Shown here: in pieces, positions 1 through 9,490 of the stretch
How the letters are laid out: each line of letters begins with the position of its first letter
Position numbering within the stretch: position 1 is the stretch's first letter
Assembly (NCBI GenBank): GCA_016845145.1
Contig: JAERTE010000075.1
Coordinates: forward strand, 41,984-105,983
DNA from: Rhodospirillaceae bacterium
GTDB taxonomy: Bacteria > Pseudomonadota > Alphaproteobacteria > Rhodospirillales > Casp-alpha2
Direction of reading: 5' to 3'
DNA: 64,000 nt
Translations under genes and position numbers: made by a program
Notes under the pieces: model-generated
Database searches by the model: none
Seen by the model: the letters and a program-made list of their open reading frames with translations, nothing else
Told to the model about the DNA's origin: nothing

Positions 1-296
1 CGGCGGTCGAGCTGGCCAAGGATTGGCGCACCGACCGGTATTTGCGCCGACTGGAGGCGATGATGGCGGTAGCGGACAAGGACGTATCGTTGGTGCTGAC
101 AGGCAACGGCGATGTCCTGGAACCTGATGATGGGGTGGTCGGTATCGGGTCCGGCGGCAACTACGCGCTTGCAGCCGCACGCGCACTCATCGACCGCGAC
201 GATATGGACGCCGAGGCCATCGCGCGGCGCGCCATGGCCATTGCCGGCGACATTTGCATTTATACCAACGACAACGTGACCGTAGAGAGCCTATGA
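1..296 (+). CDS. hslV: HslV (ClpQ) protease subunit, 3' part only
   Basis: C-terminal part of HslV, the peptidase subunit of the cytoplasmic ATP-dependent HslUV protease. The frame is open from the window edge, so the N-terminal catalytic threonine lies outside. The stretch [19 protein letters not shown], the glycine-rich [14 protein letters not shown] and the closing ICIYTND are typical HslV sequence. The stop codon overlaps the hslU start in an ATGA arrangement, so the two subunits are translationally coupled. The identity is secure; only the 5' end is missing. Confidence 0.95.
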   Translation, partial: AVELAKDWRTDRYLRRLEAMMAVADKDVSLVLTGNGDVLEPDDGVVGIGSGGNYALAAARALIDRDDMDAEAIARRAMAIAGDICIYTNDNVTVESL

Positions 297-1600
297 CCAG
301 TTTCACCCCCCGGGAAATCGTATCCGAACTCGACCGCTATATCGTCGGCCAGAACGACGCGAAACGCGCCGTCGCCATCGCACTTCGAAACCGTTGGCGG
401 CGCCAACAACTTGACGAGGACATGCGCGAAGAGGTGATGCCGAAAAACATTTTGATGATCGGCCCCACCGGCGTCGGCAAAACGGAAATCGCCAGACGTT
501 TGGCCAAATTAGCGCAGGCGCCGTTCATCAAAATCGAAGCGACGAAATTCACCGAAGTGGGCTACGTGGGTCGTGATGTGGAGCAGATTATTCGAGATCT
601 GGTCGAGACCGCTATTCACATGACCCGCGAACGGCAACGGAAATCCGTGCAAGCGAAAGCCGAGCTGCAGGCCGAAGAAAGGGTGATTGACGCCTTGGTC
701 GGCGACAGTGCCAGCAAGGACACGCGGGAGAAATTCCGGGCCATGCTCCGTGCCGGCGAGCTTGATGATCGCGAAATCGAGCTGGAGGTCTCCGACGCCG
801 GCGGCGGCATGCCGTCATTCGATATTCCAGGCATGCCTGGCGCTCAGATGGGCATGATCAATCTCGGTGACATGTTCGGCAAAGCTTTCGGCCAACAGAC
901 CCGCAAGCGCCGCATGACGGTGGGCGAGTCCCATACCGTGTTGCTTGAGGACGAAAGTGACAAACTGCTCGACGAGGAAAGTGTCGTGCGCGAGGCGATT
1001 TCGGCCGTTGAGAACAACGGCATCGTGTTTCTCGATGAGATCGACAAAATTACCGCGCGTTCCGAGCGCATGGGCGCCGATGTCAGCCGTGAAGGCGTGC
1101 AGCGCGACTTATTGCCGCTGATTGAGGGTACAACGGTGTCAACGAAGCACGGCCAGGTGAAAACCGACCACGTGCTGTTCATCGCGTCGGGCGCGTTTCA
1201 TGTAGCCAAGCCGTCCGACATGCTGCCCGAGCTGCAGGGCCGGCTGCCGATCCGTGTTGAGCTTCGCGCCCTGACCCGGGAAGATTTTGTCCGTATCTTG
1301 ACGGAGCCGGAAGCCAGCTTGATCAAGCAGTACACGGCGCTGATTGGCGTTGAAGACATTGAGCTCGCATTCGGTGACGACGCGGTCGACGCCATCGCCG
1401 ATCTTGCCGCTGAGATCAATCAAGGTGTGGAGAACATCGGCGCCAGACGCTTGCATACCGTGATGGAAAAGTTGATGGAGGAAATCAGCTTCTCTGCTTC
1501 CGAACGGTCTGGCGAATCCATCAACATTGACGCCGATACCGTGCGCGAGAACGTCGCCAAGCTAGCGGAAAACGCTGACGTGCGAAAATTTATTCTATAA
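293..1600 (+). CDS. hslU: HslU (ClpY) ATPase subunit of HslUV protease
   Basis: AAA+ unfoldase that recognises and translocates substrates into HslV. The protein is 435 residues, the family's usual length. Visible parts are a Walker A GPTGVGKT at about residues 57-64, the pore loop GYVG at about 90-93, a Walker B with FLDEID near 250, and a C-terminal tail ending in KFIL, the segment that docks into HslV and activates it. The central I-domain is partly Gly/Met rich. The ATG at 293 overlaps the hslV stop; an upstream in-frame ATG at 254 would lie inside hslV and is rejected. Confidence 0.97.
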   Translation: MTSFTPREIVSELDRYIVGQNDAKRAVAIALRNRWRRQQLDEDMREEVMPKNILMIGPTGVGKTEIARRLAKLAQAPFIKIEATKFTEVGYVGRDVEQIIRDLVETAIHMTRERQRKSVQAKAELQAEERVIDALVGDSASKDTREKFRAMLRAGELDDREIELEVSDAGGGMPSFDIPGMPGAQMGMINLGDMFGKAFGQQTRKRRMTVGESHTVLLEDESDKLLDEESVVREAISAVENNGIVFLDEIDKITARSERMGADVSREGVQRDLLPLIEGTTVSTKHGQVKTDHVLFIASGAFHVAKPSDMLPELQGRLPIRVELRALTREDFVRILTEPEASLIKQYTALIGVEDIELAFGDDAVDAIADLAAEINQGVENIGARRLHTVMEKLMEEISFSASERSGESINIDADTVRENVAKLAENADVRKFIL

Positions 1601-1728
1601 CAAGAGTAATCGGCTTAAAAATAACGGCTTACAGAGCAATGCTGATATAAAGTATGAGGTGGGTCAGCGGTTGCGTTGGCGGACGCCATCAACGCTAATC
1701 TAGTATATGAAGAAACTAACCCAAGCCT

Positions 1729-2109
1729 TTAATGTGTTGGGCCTTTTAGCGGCGCATGGCGGCCTTCGATTTCGGCCAGTATCCACTCCAACGTTTCTTC
1801 ATCCATTGTCTTAATTTGTTCGGCTAAAACATTGGCAAGCTGTGTTGCTTTTGGGCTGAGGCCTGCCGTATCGACAACAACGCGCGGATGCGACAGCTCA
1901 GCCAGGCGCTTGAGCTCTTCGGCATCGTCCCACATGAGCTCAAAATAGCCACAGATCTGCTGCACCAGACCCGAGCCGGGCCGCCCGCGATGGCCGTGCT
2001 CCAATGCTGAGAAATAGGCGGACGATACGCCCAGATCTTCCGCCATCTGCTTCAGCGTGACGCCGCGATCATCACGCAATGCCCGGACCTTTTCTCCGAA
2101 CGGAGTCAT
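1729..2109 (-). CDS. XRE-family helix-turn-helix regulator
   Basis: 126-residue cytoplasmic DNA-binding protein. The N-terminal half is a Cro/C1-type HTH (GVTLKQMAEDLGVSSAYFSALE, about residues 16-37). The C-terminal half is predicted helical with no recognised ligand domain. Its ATG overlaps the Smr stop (ATGA), so the two are cotranscribed and coupled. An XRE protein next to Smr is a recurring alphaproteobacterial pair. What it regulates cannot be told from the sequence. It runs convergently towards hslU across a 128-bp gap with no obvious terminator. Confidence 0.85.
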   Translation of the reverse strand: MTPFGEKVRALRDDRGVTLKQMAEDLGVSSAYFSALEHGHRGRPGSGLVQQICGYFELMWDDAEELKRLAELSHPRVVVDTAGLSPKATQLANVLAEQIKTMDEETLEWILAEIEGRHAPLKGPTH

Positions 2110-2678
2110 CGCTGCCGCCTCATGACAATATAGAGCGCGCCCTCACCACCATCCCTTGCTGCGGCGTGATCAAATGCGTGAACCCACTGGCGAAGTGGAA
2201 ACGTGTTCAGCCATTGCGGAACCGCCTGACGCAAAACGCCGATCCGGCCATCCGCACGAAGACCTTTCCCCGTAACCACCAAAACCGTCTTTTTCCCAGC
2301 CATGAATGCGCGCTCCAGGAAATGATGCAGCGCATCGTGCGCTGCCGTTTGCGTCATTCCATGCAAATCAAGCCGCGCCTCAATGTTCACCTTCCCACGG
2401 CGCAAGCGCAACTGCGTGCGTCTATCTAACCCCGGCGCCCGTCCATGTTCAAGATCAATATCTTGCGCTCGTGAGGCATGGGCCAAAGAAGGGCGGATAT
2501 TTGGTCGGATTGGTTGTTTTGCCTGCTCTAAATCGGATAAGGAGTTTAAAATAGCGCTATTCTTATGCCCAGGCAGGGGTTTGACGTCCGCCATTGCGGT
2601 CCGCCACAGATCAAGATCAGCGTCATGCGCCTGGACGGGGCGTTTCCGATTTCCGCGAGGGCCGGCTTTACGCGTCAT
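2106..2678 (-). CDS. Smr (MutS2 C-terminal) domain protein
   Basis: 190-residue protein with an N-terminal basic, low-complexity segment and a C-terminal Smr domain. The domain opens with a LDLHGMT motif at about residue 102 and contains VLVVTGKG, the usual Smr landmarks. Stand-alone Smr domains are nucleases or nucleic-acid-binding proteins of unclear cellular role. The start overlaps the end of lutC by 11 bp and the stop overlaps the XRE start by 4 bp, so it is read from the same minus-strand transcript. In related genomes smr usually follows mltA directly; here lutABC lies between them. Confidence 0.9.
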   Translation of the reverse strand: MTRKAGPRGNRKRPVQAHDADLDLWRTAMADVKPLPGHKNSAILNSLSDLEQAKQPIRPNIRPSLAHASRAQDIDLEHGRAPGLDRRTQLRLRRGKVNIEARLDLHGMTQTAAHDALHHFLERAFMAGKKTVLVVTGKGLRADGRIGVLRQAVPQWLNTFPLRQWVHAFDHAAARDGGEGALYIVMRRQR

Positions 2679-3351
2679 TGTCGATCACGATGATGTGCAG
2701 GCGTTGCGGGCCATGCGCACCCAACAACAGGGTTTGTTCGATGTCCGCCGTCCGGGACGGACCAGTAACCCAGTTCACCGTGCGCGGCAGAGTTGACTTT
2801 CCGGGCTGAGGCTGTGGTGTCGTGGCGCGAATGCGGGCCCAGACTTGCTCGTAATTGCCGGCAATATCACTTGCGGCCACCACCGCAATATGAGTCGGCG
2901 GCAGGAAATTGACGGTGGTCGGATTATCGGGGCCGGACAGAAACACCAGCGTCCCTGTTTCGGCGACCCCGCCAAACGCCCGGCTAAGGCCGACCGCGTC
3001 ATCCCCCGAAGCCGTGCCGCCCGACAGCTCCAGCATTGGTTGCGACGCCCAAGGGGCATCAGCCAAAGACGGAGCAACGCGTAACTTTGTCGGGAGATTG
3101 TGGGCGGCAAGGTACTCGGTAACAGCGCCGGGAAGGTCGGAAATCGTCGGGATTCGCGACAGGCTCGCATCAACGGCGCCAGCCTCGTCCAAAAACCGTT
3201 GTAATTTGTCTTCGGTGTCGGCCGAACCACGTGCGGGGATGACACCTGAATTGTGGGCGGCCAGCCATCTCTCGGCGGCTTCCGTTGAGCGCGCATCGCG
3301 CTTGAGTGCCGTTTTCAACCGTCCGAGAATGGCTTCGCGCGCCACCGTCAT
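2668..3351 (-). CDS. lutC: LutC/YkgG-type LUD-domain protein (lactate utilisation)
   Basis: 227-residue LUD-domain protein, third member of the LutABC L-lactate oxidation system (LldEFG in some species). It begins MTVAREAILGRLKTAL, typical for LutC, and has the conserved GxxETGTLVFLSGPDNPTT-like core at about residues 132-150. The ATG at 3351 is chosen because it overlaps the lutB stop in an ATGA junction; a longer N-terminus would lie inside lutB. It is the distal gene of lutA-lutB-lutC and overlaps smr, so the lut operon appears to feed into the older smr-xre transcript. Confidence 0.9.
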   Translation of the reverse strand: MTVAREAILGRLKTALKRDARSTEAAERWLAAHNSGVIPARGSADTEDKLQRFLDEAGAVDASLSRIPTISDLPGAVTEYLAAHNLPTKLRVAPSLADAPWASQPMLELSGGTASGDDAVGLSRAFGGVAETGTLVFLSGPDNPTTVNFLPPTHIAVVAASDIAGNYEQVWARIRATTPQPQPGKSTLPRTVNWVTGPSRTADIEQTLLLGAHGPQRLHIIVIDNDA

Positions 3352-4775
3352 TGGTGTCTCTCCCGCTGGCCTTTTCGCCACTGCGCCATGAACGTATCTC
3401 CGGCGGGCGCGGCAATATCGCGCGTTGCTGTCCAGCCGTGCGATAACGGCAACCAACGAAACCGCCCGCGGCGCTGGCCCAAGGCGCCGAGTCCGGCGAC
3501 GCCCACATTCATGATCAATCGATAAAGCTTAGGCGAGCGGGCCAAAAAAGCCCATGTTTTCAATGCCGCACGCCCTGCCGCACCGGTGGCCTTACGCTCA
3601 AATTGCCGGCGGCGCCAGGCGCGCAGCATCCGCGGCAGCGGAATCCGCATGGGGCAAATGGATTCACAACGCCCACAGAGCGTTGAGGCATTTGGCAAAT
3701 GCCCGGCTTCATCGATGCCGATCAAGCCAGGAATCAGCACCGCCCCCATGGGGCCCGAATAGACCCAGCCATATGCATGTCCGCCGACCGTGCCATACAC
3801 CGGGCAGTGATTGAGGCATGCGCCGCAACGGATGCAGCGAAGCATTTCCTCGAACTCGGTCCCCACCAAGTCGCTGCGGCCGTTGTCGAGTAAGACCACG
3901 TGATACTCGTCAGGGCCGTCGAGATCATCGGCACGGCGCGGGCCCGTGCAAAACGTCGTGTAAACCGACATTTCCTGACCGGTGGCGGACCGCGCCAGCA
4001 CGCGCAAGATACTGCTGGCATCTTCCAGCGTCGGCACCACTTTTTCCAAGCTGGCGATAACGATATGCACGCGGGGCAGGGAATAGGTCAGATCGGCGTT
4101 GCCTTCGTTGGTCACCAGCACGTTGGTGCCGGTTTCCGCGATCAACATATTCGCGCCAGTCAAGCCCACGTCAGCAGTAATGAACTTCTCGCGCAACTGA
4201 TCACGCGCCTCTTCCAACAACTTGGTCGGCTCATCCAACATGCGCTCAGGCGGCAGTTCGGTATGTTTTTCGCGAAACGTCTCTTCGACCTGGCCCATCG
4301 ACAAATGAATGGCCGGTGCGATGATATGGCTTGGCGGCTCACGCCGAAGCTGGATGATATACTCGCCCAGATCGGTCTCGATAGGATCTATGTCGTGATC
4401 TTCTAAGAAATCGTTGATGGCGATTTCCTCACCGATCATCGACTTGCTCTTAGTGACCGTTTTCGCATCCGCGTCACGGCAGATTTTCAGGATTGTTTGG
4501 CGGGCCGCGTCCGCGTCCGTACACCAGTGAACCTGTCCGCCCTGTTCGGTCACACGTTCTTCAAATCGCTCAAGATAAAAATCCAGGTTTTCCAAAACAT
4601 GGTTCTTGATCTCACGCGCCCGGTCGCGAAGCGCTTCGAACTCCGGCAAGCGCGCCGCCGCTTGCAAGCGCTTCATTGGGAACCCATGGCCAAGACGGTT
4701 CAGCGCATCTTGCAGTTGGGCGTCACGGCGCGCGGCGTGCGCGTTATCCTTGAATTGGCGGGTGGTGGATTCCAT
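3348..4775 (-). CDS. lutB: LutB-type iron-sulfur protein (lactate utilisation)
   Basis: 475-residue LUD plus ferredoxin-like protein, the central subunit of the LutABC complex that oxidises L-lactate to pyruvate. The N-terminal two thirds are the LUD fold with AETGTNVLVTNEGNADL. Two cysteine clusters for [4Fe-4S] binding follow: CIRCGACLNHCP at about residue 313 and CGRCESICPMRIP at about 365. The length matches LutB. Only 5 bp separate it from lutA and it overlaps lutC by 4 bp, so the three are one operon. A transporter or LutR-type regulator is not adjacent. Confidence 0.93.
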   Translation of the reverse strand: MESTTRQFKDNAHAARRDAQLQDALNRLGHGFPMKRLQAAARLPEFEALRDRAREIKNHVLENLDFYLERFEERVTEQGGQVHWCTDADAARQTILKICRDADAKTVTKSKSMIGEEIAINDFLEDHDIDPIETDLGEYIIQLRREPPSHIIAPAIHLSMGQVEETFREKHTELPPERMLDEPTKLLEEARDQLREKFITADVGLTGANMLIAETGTNVLVTNEGNADLTYSLPRVHIVIASLEKVVPTLEDASSILRVLARSATGQEMSVYTTFCTGPRRADDLDGPDEYHVVLLDNGRSDLVGTEFEEMLRCIRCGACLNHCPVYGTVGGHAYGWVYSGPMGAVLIPGLIGIDEAGHLPNASTLCGRCESICPMRIPLPRMLRAWRRRQFERKATGAAGRAALKTWAFLARSPKLYRLIMNVGVAGLGALGQRRGRFRWLPLSHGWTATRDIAAPAGDTFMAQWRKGQRERHQ

Positions 4776-4780
4776 AGAAC

Positions 4781-5587
4781 TCAGTCCTCGCCGCCAGATT
4801 TGATCTTCGGCTCACCGATCGGCGGCAAATCCGTCATCCCGGCCAGAACCTCCGCCGCATGACGCGCCTCGATGGCGGAGCCCCGGCGTTGCAGGCGCCC
4901 TGCGATATTCATCAGACAACCCATATCGCCGCCCAACACCATATCCGCTTCGGTTTTCTCCAGGTCATCGACCTTGGTGTCCACCATGCCGGTGGAGATA
5001 TCGCTGTATTTGACGCAAAACAGCCCGCCGAAACCACAGCAGCGTTCCGCCTCTTCGCCCTCGGTCACGGACAGCCCGCGGACACCTCCCAGCAATTGGC
5101 GCGGCTGCTCTTTGATGCCGAGCTCGCGCAGGCCTGCGCATGAATCATGGTATGTGGCCGATGCATTCAGCTCAACATCAAGATCGCTGATCGGAACCAC
5201 ATCCACCAGAAAAGCCATCAGCTCATAAACTTTTTCAGCCAGCGCCTCCGCTCTGGCTCCCCACTCGGGGTCGTCCTTAAAAATCTCCGGATAGTGCATT
5301 TTCAGCATACCCGCACAAGAACCTGACGGCGCCACCACGTAGTCGAACCCTTCAAAAGCGGCGATGGTGTTTTTGGCAATAGCAATGGTATCGGGTAAAT
5401 CGCCGGAATTGTACGCGGGCTGACCACAGCACGTTTGGCTTGCCGGAACATCTACGCGACAACCCGCTTTTTCAAGTAAATCAACGGCAGCAAAGCCGAT
5501 GCTCGGTCGCATCAGGTCCACGAGACACGTGACAAAAAGCCCGACGTTCGGATCCGACGGCTGTTCAGGTTTATCCGGTGCGTTCAT
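4781..5587 (-). CDS. lutA: LutA-type CCG-domain protein (lactate utilisation)
   Basis: 268-residue protein with two cysteine-rich CCG domains, as in LutA/LldE and the GlpC and heterodisulfide reductase families. Domain landmarks are TCLVDLMRP, TCCGQPAYNSGD, and in the second half YHDSCAGLRELG and ERCCGFGGLFCVKY. It is taken to pass electrons within the LutABC L-lactate dehydrogenase. I chose the ATG at 5587 (MNAPDKPEQ); an upstream start at 5662 would add 25 unconserved residues, and neither has a strong ribosome site. First gene of the lut operon, 96 bp after mltA. Confidence 0.9.
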   Translation of the reverse strand: MNAPDKPEQPSDPNVGLFVTCLVDLMRPSIGFAAVDLLEKAGCRVDVPASQTCCGQPAYNSGDLPDTIAIAKNTIAAFEGFDYVVAPSGSCAGMLKMHYPEIFKDDPEWGARAEALAEKVYELMAFLVDVVPISDLDVELNASATYHDSCAGLRELGIKEQPRQLLGGVRGLSVTEGEEAERCCGFGGLFCVKYSDISTGMVDTKVDDLEKTEADMVLGGDMGCLMNIAGRLQRRGSAIEARHAAEVLAGMTDLPPIGEPKIKSGGED

Positions 5588-5683
5588 GACGACAGAATGG
5601 CCTGTCTGGCTGAGCAAGGCAACCTTGTCGCGGTTTCGATCGGGGTTCAATCCGAGGCCCAAACCGAGACTTCGGCGACGGGC

Positions 5684-6928
5684 TTAAGTATCCGGTTTCG
5701 GCGCCAGAGATTTCGGCAACAAGAGGTAATAGCTGCCGCGTTGTTTCATGATGCCCGCCTTGTCGCCGGCGGCAGCGCCATGGCCCCAAAACAAATCGCC
5801 GCGCACCGGGCCTTGTATGGCGCTACCGGTATCTTGCGCGATCACCACCCGGCGCAACGGCCTGAGTGGTTTGGTGCCGGGATCAGTGGTGTTGAGCCAA
5901 ATTGGGATGCCGTATGGTAAGAACTTGTCATCGACGGCCAAGCTGCGGCCCGGGGTCAACACTGTCCCTTCCGCGCCGATTGGGCCGGCGGTTGTAAGAA
6001 CCTTGAAGAAGACAAACGAGCGGTTCTTGCGCATCAGGGATTGCGCGGCGGCGGGATTATCGATCATCCAATACCGGATCGCCGGCATGGTGACGTCTTC
6101 GAGACGCATCACGCCGGCAGCCACGAGCTCCCGCCCAACTGCCGTATAACGCCGACCATTGCGGCCATCATAACCCAGCCGAATGTGGGTGCCGTCCGGC
6201 AGAATAACGCGGCCGGATCCTTGGATATGAAGGAAAAACGCGTCAATGGCGTCGTCGACCCAAAGGATTTCGAGCTGTTGGCCATTCAAAGCGCCCGTTT
6301 CGATTTCGGCGCGATCGAAATACGGTACATACCGACCGCCCTTGAGGCGTCCGGCGATTTGCTCGCCTTTCCATTTGTCATCAAAACTGCCGAGGTTGGC
6401 GCCGATAATATCCTTGGGCCGTGAATAGATCGGCACCCGGTAGCGGCTGTCGGGTTTCCAGGCGCCATCAAGCTGCGGTTCGTAATAGCCGGTGAATAAA
6501 CCTTCGGTCTTTTGAATATTATGGGCCAAATAGGCCTGAAAGCGACTTTCGAAAAAATACCGCGCATCGGTATCATTACCGCGCCGAACCCGCGCGGCGT
6601 CATCGCAAATCGGCAACCAATCACTGACCCGGCCCATGACGGCCTCGTCTCCCAATGCCTGGTCGGCAGGGCGGGCGCGCAATTTCTCACAGGATTTCAA
6701 GAATGGCGCCAGCGCCGCGCTGTGGCGATCGGCTTTCCACCCCGGGACATCGGTGAAAGCCTCGGGCGTTAGGCTCAAAAAAGGATCGCGGGTCGGTGTG
6801 GTCCCCGTATCCGGTGGCAAGATAGCTGCAAGGTCAGCACAAGCCGTAAGCGCCATCATACCGGCAAACAGTATGGAGCCGCGCAGAAAGGCGAGATTAA
6901 GTCGGGATTTTGGGTCGCGTTTAATCAA
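5684..6928 (-). CDS. mltA: MltA membrane-bound lytic murein transglycosylase A
   Basis: Cleaves peptidoglycan glycan strands to 1,6-anhydromuropeptides from the inner face of the outer membrane. It is a lipoprotein: a short basic N-terminus, a hydrophobic stretch and the lipobox LTAC at about residues 26-29. The MltA domain follows, with FTGYYEP, and near the end a 3D domain with DTGSAIQGPVRGD that holds the catalytic aspartate. 414 residues from a TTG at 6928 that overlaps the end of the tim44-like gene by 8 bp; an ATG at 6964 is an alternative start. The shorter version gives the better lipoprotein signal. Confidence 0.9.
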   Translation of the reverse strand: MIKRDPKSRLNLAFLRGSILFAGMMALTACADLAAILPPDTGTTPTRDPFLSLTPEAFTDVPGWKADRHSAALAPFLKSCEKLRARPADQALGDEAVMGRVSDWLPICDDAARVRRGNDTDARYFFESRFQAYLAHNIQKTEGLFTGYYEPQLDGAWKPDSRYRVPIYSRPKDIIGANLGSFDDKWKGEQIAGRLKGGRYVPYFDRAEIETGALNGQQLEILWVDDAIDAFFLHIQGSGRVILPDGTHIRLGYDGRNGRRYTAVGRELVAAGVMRLEDVTMPAIRYWMIDNPAAAQSLMRKNRSFVFFKVLTTAGPIGAEGTVLTPGRSLAVDDKFLPYGIPIWLNTTDPGTKPLRPLRRVVIAQDTGSAIQGPVRGDLFWGHGAAAGDKAGIMKQRGSYYLLLPKSLAPKPDT

Positions 6929-7631
6929 GGCTGCGCGTGGCGACCAAAAGCCAATTGGGATCATCCATCTGGGTATCGCGGGCGAAAGTCCAGAAATCGA
7001 TGACATCGGCGACTTCGTTGGGATTGCCGGACGCGATTTGCCCTTCCGCGTCACGCACCACATTCACCTGTTCGCTCAGAAACTTGACCGTCACCATGGC
7101 GGCATTGCCATCCATGTAGGCCTCAACGATATCCGCCTTACGGATACCAACCAGTGTATCTTCCATGGTCTGGCCGGCCTCTTCGCGCTCATCAATCGCA
7201 CGAATGAAATTACGCAACACGTCGGGGCTCAAGAGATTTTCCAACGTTTCACGGTCCCCCGTGGCATAGGCGCCCAGAACCATCTCAAACGCGACCCTTC
7301 CACCGACAAGAAAATCTTCCGTATTGAACGACGGGTCGGCAGCGCGAATCTCCGTAATCCCCGCAGCCAGCGTGGCATCTCCGCCCGCCATGGCGGCAAC
7401 GACCTCCGCTTCGTGCTCGAATTCCTCATCAGCATTACGGTCGGGCAATTGCACGACGTTATCATTGCTGTCGGTGGATTGAGCCTCTCCGTCCTCGCCC
7501 GGTTTGAAGGCATCGCGGTAGCCGCCTTCGTGACCATCGCGGCGGCCAAGTACATTGCGCAAGCGCAAAATCAGGAACGCCGCGATCATGGCGAACAAGA
7601 TAATATCGATAAACTGGAAACCGTTGCCCAT
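6921..7631 (-). CDS. Tim44-like (TimA) inner-membrane-anchored protein
   Basis: 236 residues: an N-terminal membrane segment (FIDIILFAMIAAFLILRLRN, about 6-25), a charged and polar linker, and a C-terminal Tim44 domain from about residue 95. The domain binds membranes in mitochondrial Tim44; bacterial TimA is its relative, with a poorly defined role in envelope biogenesis. The ATG at 7631 is preferred because it places the membrane segment at the very N-terminus; upstream codons run into the divergent fxsA promoter. Next to mltA, and divergent from fxsA-secB, as in most alphaproteobacteria. Confidence 0.9.
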   Translation of the reverse strand: MGNGFQFIDIILFAMIAAFLILRLRNVLGRRDGHEGGYRDAFKPGEDGEAQSTDSNDNVVQLPDRNADEEFEHEAEVVAAMAGGDATLAAGITEIRAADPSFNTEDFLVGGRVAFEMVLGAYATGDRETLENLLSPDVLRNFIRAIDEREEAGQTMEDTLVGIRKADIVEAYMDGNAAMVTVKFLSEQVNVVRDAEGQIASGNPNEVADVIDFWTFARDTQMDDPNWLLVATRSLD

Positions 7632-7764
7632 GATTGCTGTCCGTATCCGCCCGATCTGTACGTTGAAACCCAGTCTGGGGACGTGTTTCGTCCGACCGGA
7701 CTGGCGGGGCCCGGCCAACACACCTATAAAAGGTAGATAAGCCGTTCTCACACAAAGGGCAAGC

Positions 7765-8289
7765 ATGGCGCTCCTGATTCTTCTCGTTCTGATCGGTACA
7801 CCGATTATTGAAATTGCGGTCTTTATCGAGGTTGGCGATCGTTTTGGCCTTTGGCCGACCGTCGGCGGCGTGCTTGCAACCGCCGCAATCGGTATGACCA
7901 TTATCAGAATCCAGGGCTTGACTGTATTGTCTCGTGCCCAAGAAAACCTGCAGGCTGACCGCTTTCCTGCATTGGAGATTTTCGACGGTGTGTGCCTGGT
8001 TCTCGCCGGCGCCATGTTGATAACGCCAGGATTTGTCACTGATACGTTTGGGTTTTTGTTGTTGGTCGTGCCTTTACGGCGGCTGGCGGCACAATCAGCC
8101 TTGGCCTATGCAAGCCGCTGCGGCTTCAGCGCCACGCCAAGTGGTAGCGCGGGCGCGGGATATGGTGGAACGGTCATTGATGGAGAATTCCAAGAGGTGT
8201 CGGAGGCCTCAGAAACACACGATAATGACAATGTTGCTGATCCACCTCGATTGCCCGATCAAACGGTTGTCCGCAACGACGATCCGTGA
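7765..8289 (+). CDS. fxsA: FxsA-family membrane protein
   Basis: 174-residue inner-membrane protein of the FxsA family, named for suppression of F exclusion of phage T7; the native function is unknown. The conserved first half has several hydrophobic segments, including TPIIEIAVFIEVGDRFG and the glycine-rich LAGAMLITPGFVTDTFG, which are family signatures. The C-terminal 45 residues are polar and acidic. It is divergent from the tim44-like gene (133 bp between the two start codons) and lies 36 bp before secB, so it probably shares a transcript with the export chaperone. Confidence 0.88.
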   Translation: MALLILLVLIGTPIIEIAVFIEVGDRFGLWPTVGGVLATAAIGMTIIRIQGLTVLSRAQENLQADRFPALEIFDGVCLVLAGAMLITPGFVTDTFGFLLLVVPLRRLAAQSALAYASRCGFSATPSGSAGAGYGGTVIDGEFQEVSEASETHDNDNVADPPRLPDQTVVRNDDP

Positions 8290-8325
8290 TAGCCACTAGC
8301 GCGAATTTTTCAGGAGACTCGATCC

Positions 8326-8808
8326 ATGGCCGAAGAAACAAACGCTGACGCAGGTGCCCCCGCAGACGGTGTTCCGCCGATTGTCATTAATGCACAATAT
8401 ACGAAAGACCTGTCGTTCGAAGCACCGACCGCGCCAGGCATTTTCTCGGTCATGCAGCAGAACCAACCGGACGTTCAGATCGGCGTCAATGTGAATGCTC
8501 ATGAATTTGAGCAAGGGATTTACGAGGTGGTTCTGGATCTCAGCGCGCGGTGCACGGTGGGCGATGACGTCGCATTCATTCTTGAACTCGAGTACGCGGG
8601 CCTGTTTACCCTGAATGTGGATGATGACGTTAAATCAGCCGTGTTGTTGATCGAGTGCCCACGGCTGATTTTCCCCTTCGCGCGCAATATCTTGGCCGAT
8701 GTGTCCCGTGATGGCGGTTTCCCGCCGGTGATGCTGGGTCCGATCGATTTCGCCGCGCTCTATCAGCAAGAAGCCGAAAAACAGGCCGCCGGCGAAGCCG
8801 AGGCTTAA
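8326..8808 (+). CDS. secB: SecB protein-export chaperone
   Basis: 160-residue cytosolic tetrameric chaperone that holds preproteins unfolded and hands them to SecA. The family core is seen in the segments YTKDLSFEAP, HEFEQGIYEVVLDLSA, LEYAGLFTL and CPRLIFPFARNILADVSRDGGFPP. The tail is alanine and glutamate rich. A good ribosome site (CAGGAGAC) precedes the ATG. The stop overlaps the convergent dnaQ stop by 3 bp. Confidence 0.96.
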   Translation: MAEETNADAGAPADGVPPIVINAQYTKDLSFEAPTAPGIFSVMQQNQPDVQIGVNVNAHEFEQGIYEVVLDLSARCTVGDDVAFILELEYAGLFTLNVDDDVKSAVLLIECPRLIFPFARNILADVSRDGGFPPVMLGPIDFAALYQQEAEKQAAGEAEA

Positions 8809-9479
8809 GCCTGCCAAACTGGTTCCTTCAGCTTTTCCACAAACGCCTGATGATCGGTTAACTCCTGCGGCGAGGGCGCGTGCGGGCGCGCCGCCCGATG
8901 CTCTCGGGCATTGGTAGCGTTTGCCGCATCGGCAATCTTTTTATCGGCGGCCAAGGCCAGGTGCTGCTGACGGCCGCCGATCAATTCAAGATAGACATCC
9001 GCAAGCAGCCGCGAATCTTTTAGGGCGCCGTGGAGCTCACGGTCGGAATTATCGATCTGAAAACGCCGGCACAGCGCGTCCAGGTTCGCCGGCGAGCCCG
9101 GGAACTTTTGTCGCGCCATGCGCACCGTGTCGATGGCGCGTCCCATTTCCAGTTGTTGGCGCCCGCAGGCTGCAAGCTCGGCATTAAGAAAGCCCATGTC
9201 GAAATCGGCATTGTGAATGATCAATGGGTCATTGCCGACAAATTCCAGAAATCCGTCTGCGATGTCGGCAAACTTCGGTTTGTCCGCCAGAAACTCAGCC
9301 GAAAGGCCGTGAACATTGAACGCCTCTTCCGGCATCTCGCGCTCGGGGTCAACGTAGGTCCAATAGGTATTGTCGGTGGCCATGTGATTGATCAATTCGA
9401 CACAGCCGATTTCCACAATCCGGTGGCCCGTCTTTGGGTCAAGGCCGGTGGTTTCAGTATCCAGAACGATTTCGCGCAC
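8805..9479 (-). CDS. dnaQ: DnaQ, DNA polymerase III epsilon (3'-5' proofreading)
   Basis: 224-residue proofreading exonuclease of the replicative polymerase. All three DEDDh motifs are present: DTETTGLD at about residues 6-13, HNADFDMGF at about 96, and HGALKDSRLLADVY at about 160, with the catalytic H and D. The C-terminal 50 residues are a linker and alpha-subunit-binding tail. The start is GTG at 9479, preceded by TAAGG at a proper distance and 11 bp after the coaE stop; a longer version starting at 9551 would overlap coaE. Cotranscribed with maf and coaE, close to the origin. Confidence 0.94.
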   Translation of the reverse strand: MREIVLDTETTGLDPKTGHRIVEIGCVELINHMATDNTYWTYVDPEREMPEEAFNVHGLSAEFLADKPKFADIADGFLEFVGNDPLIIHNADFDMGFLNAELAACGRQQLEMGRAIDTVRMARQKFPGSPANLDALCRRFQIDNSDRELHGALKDSRLLADVYLELIGGRQQHLALAADKKIADAANATNAREHRAARPHAPSPQELTDHQAFVEKLKEPVWQA

Positions 9480-9490
9480 GCTTGCCTTAC

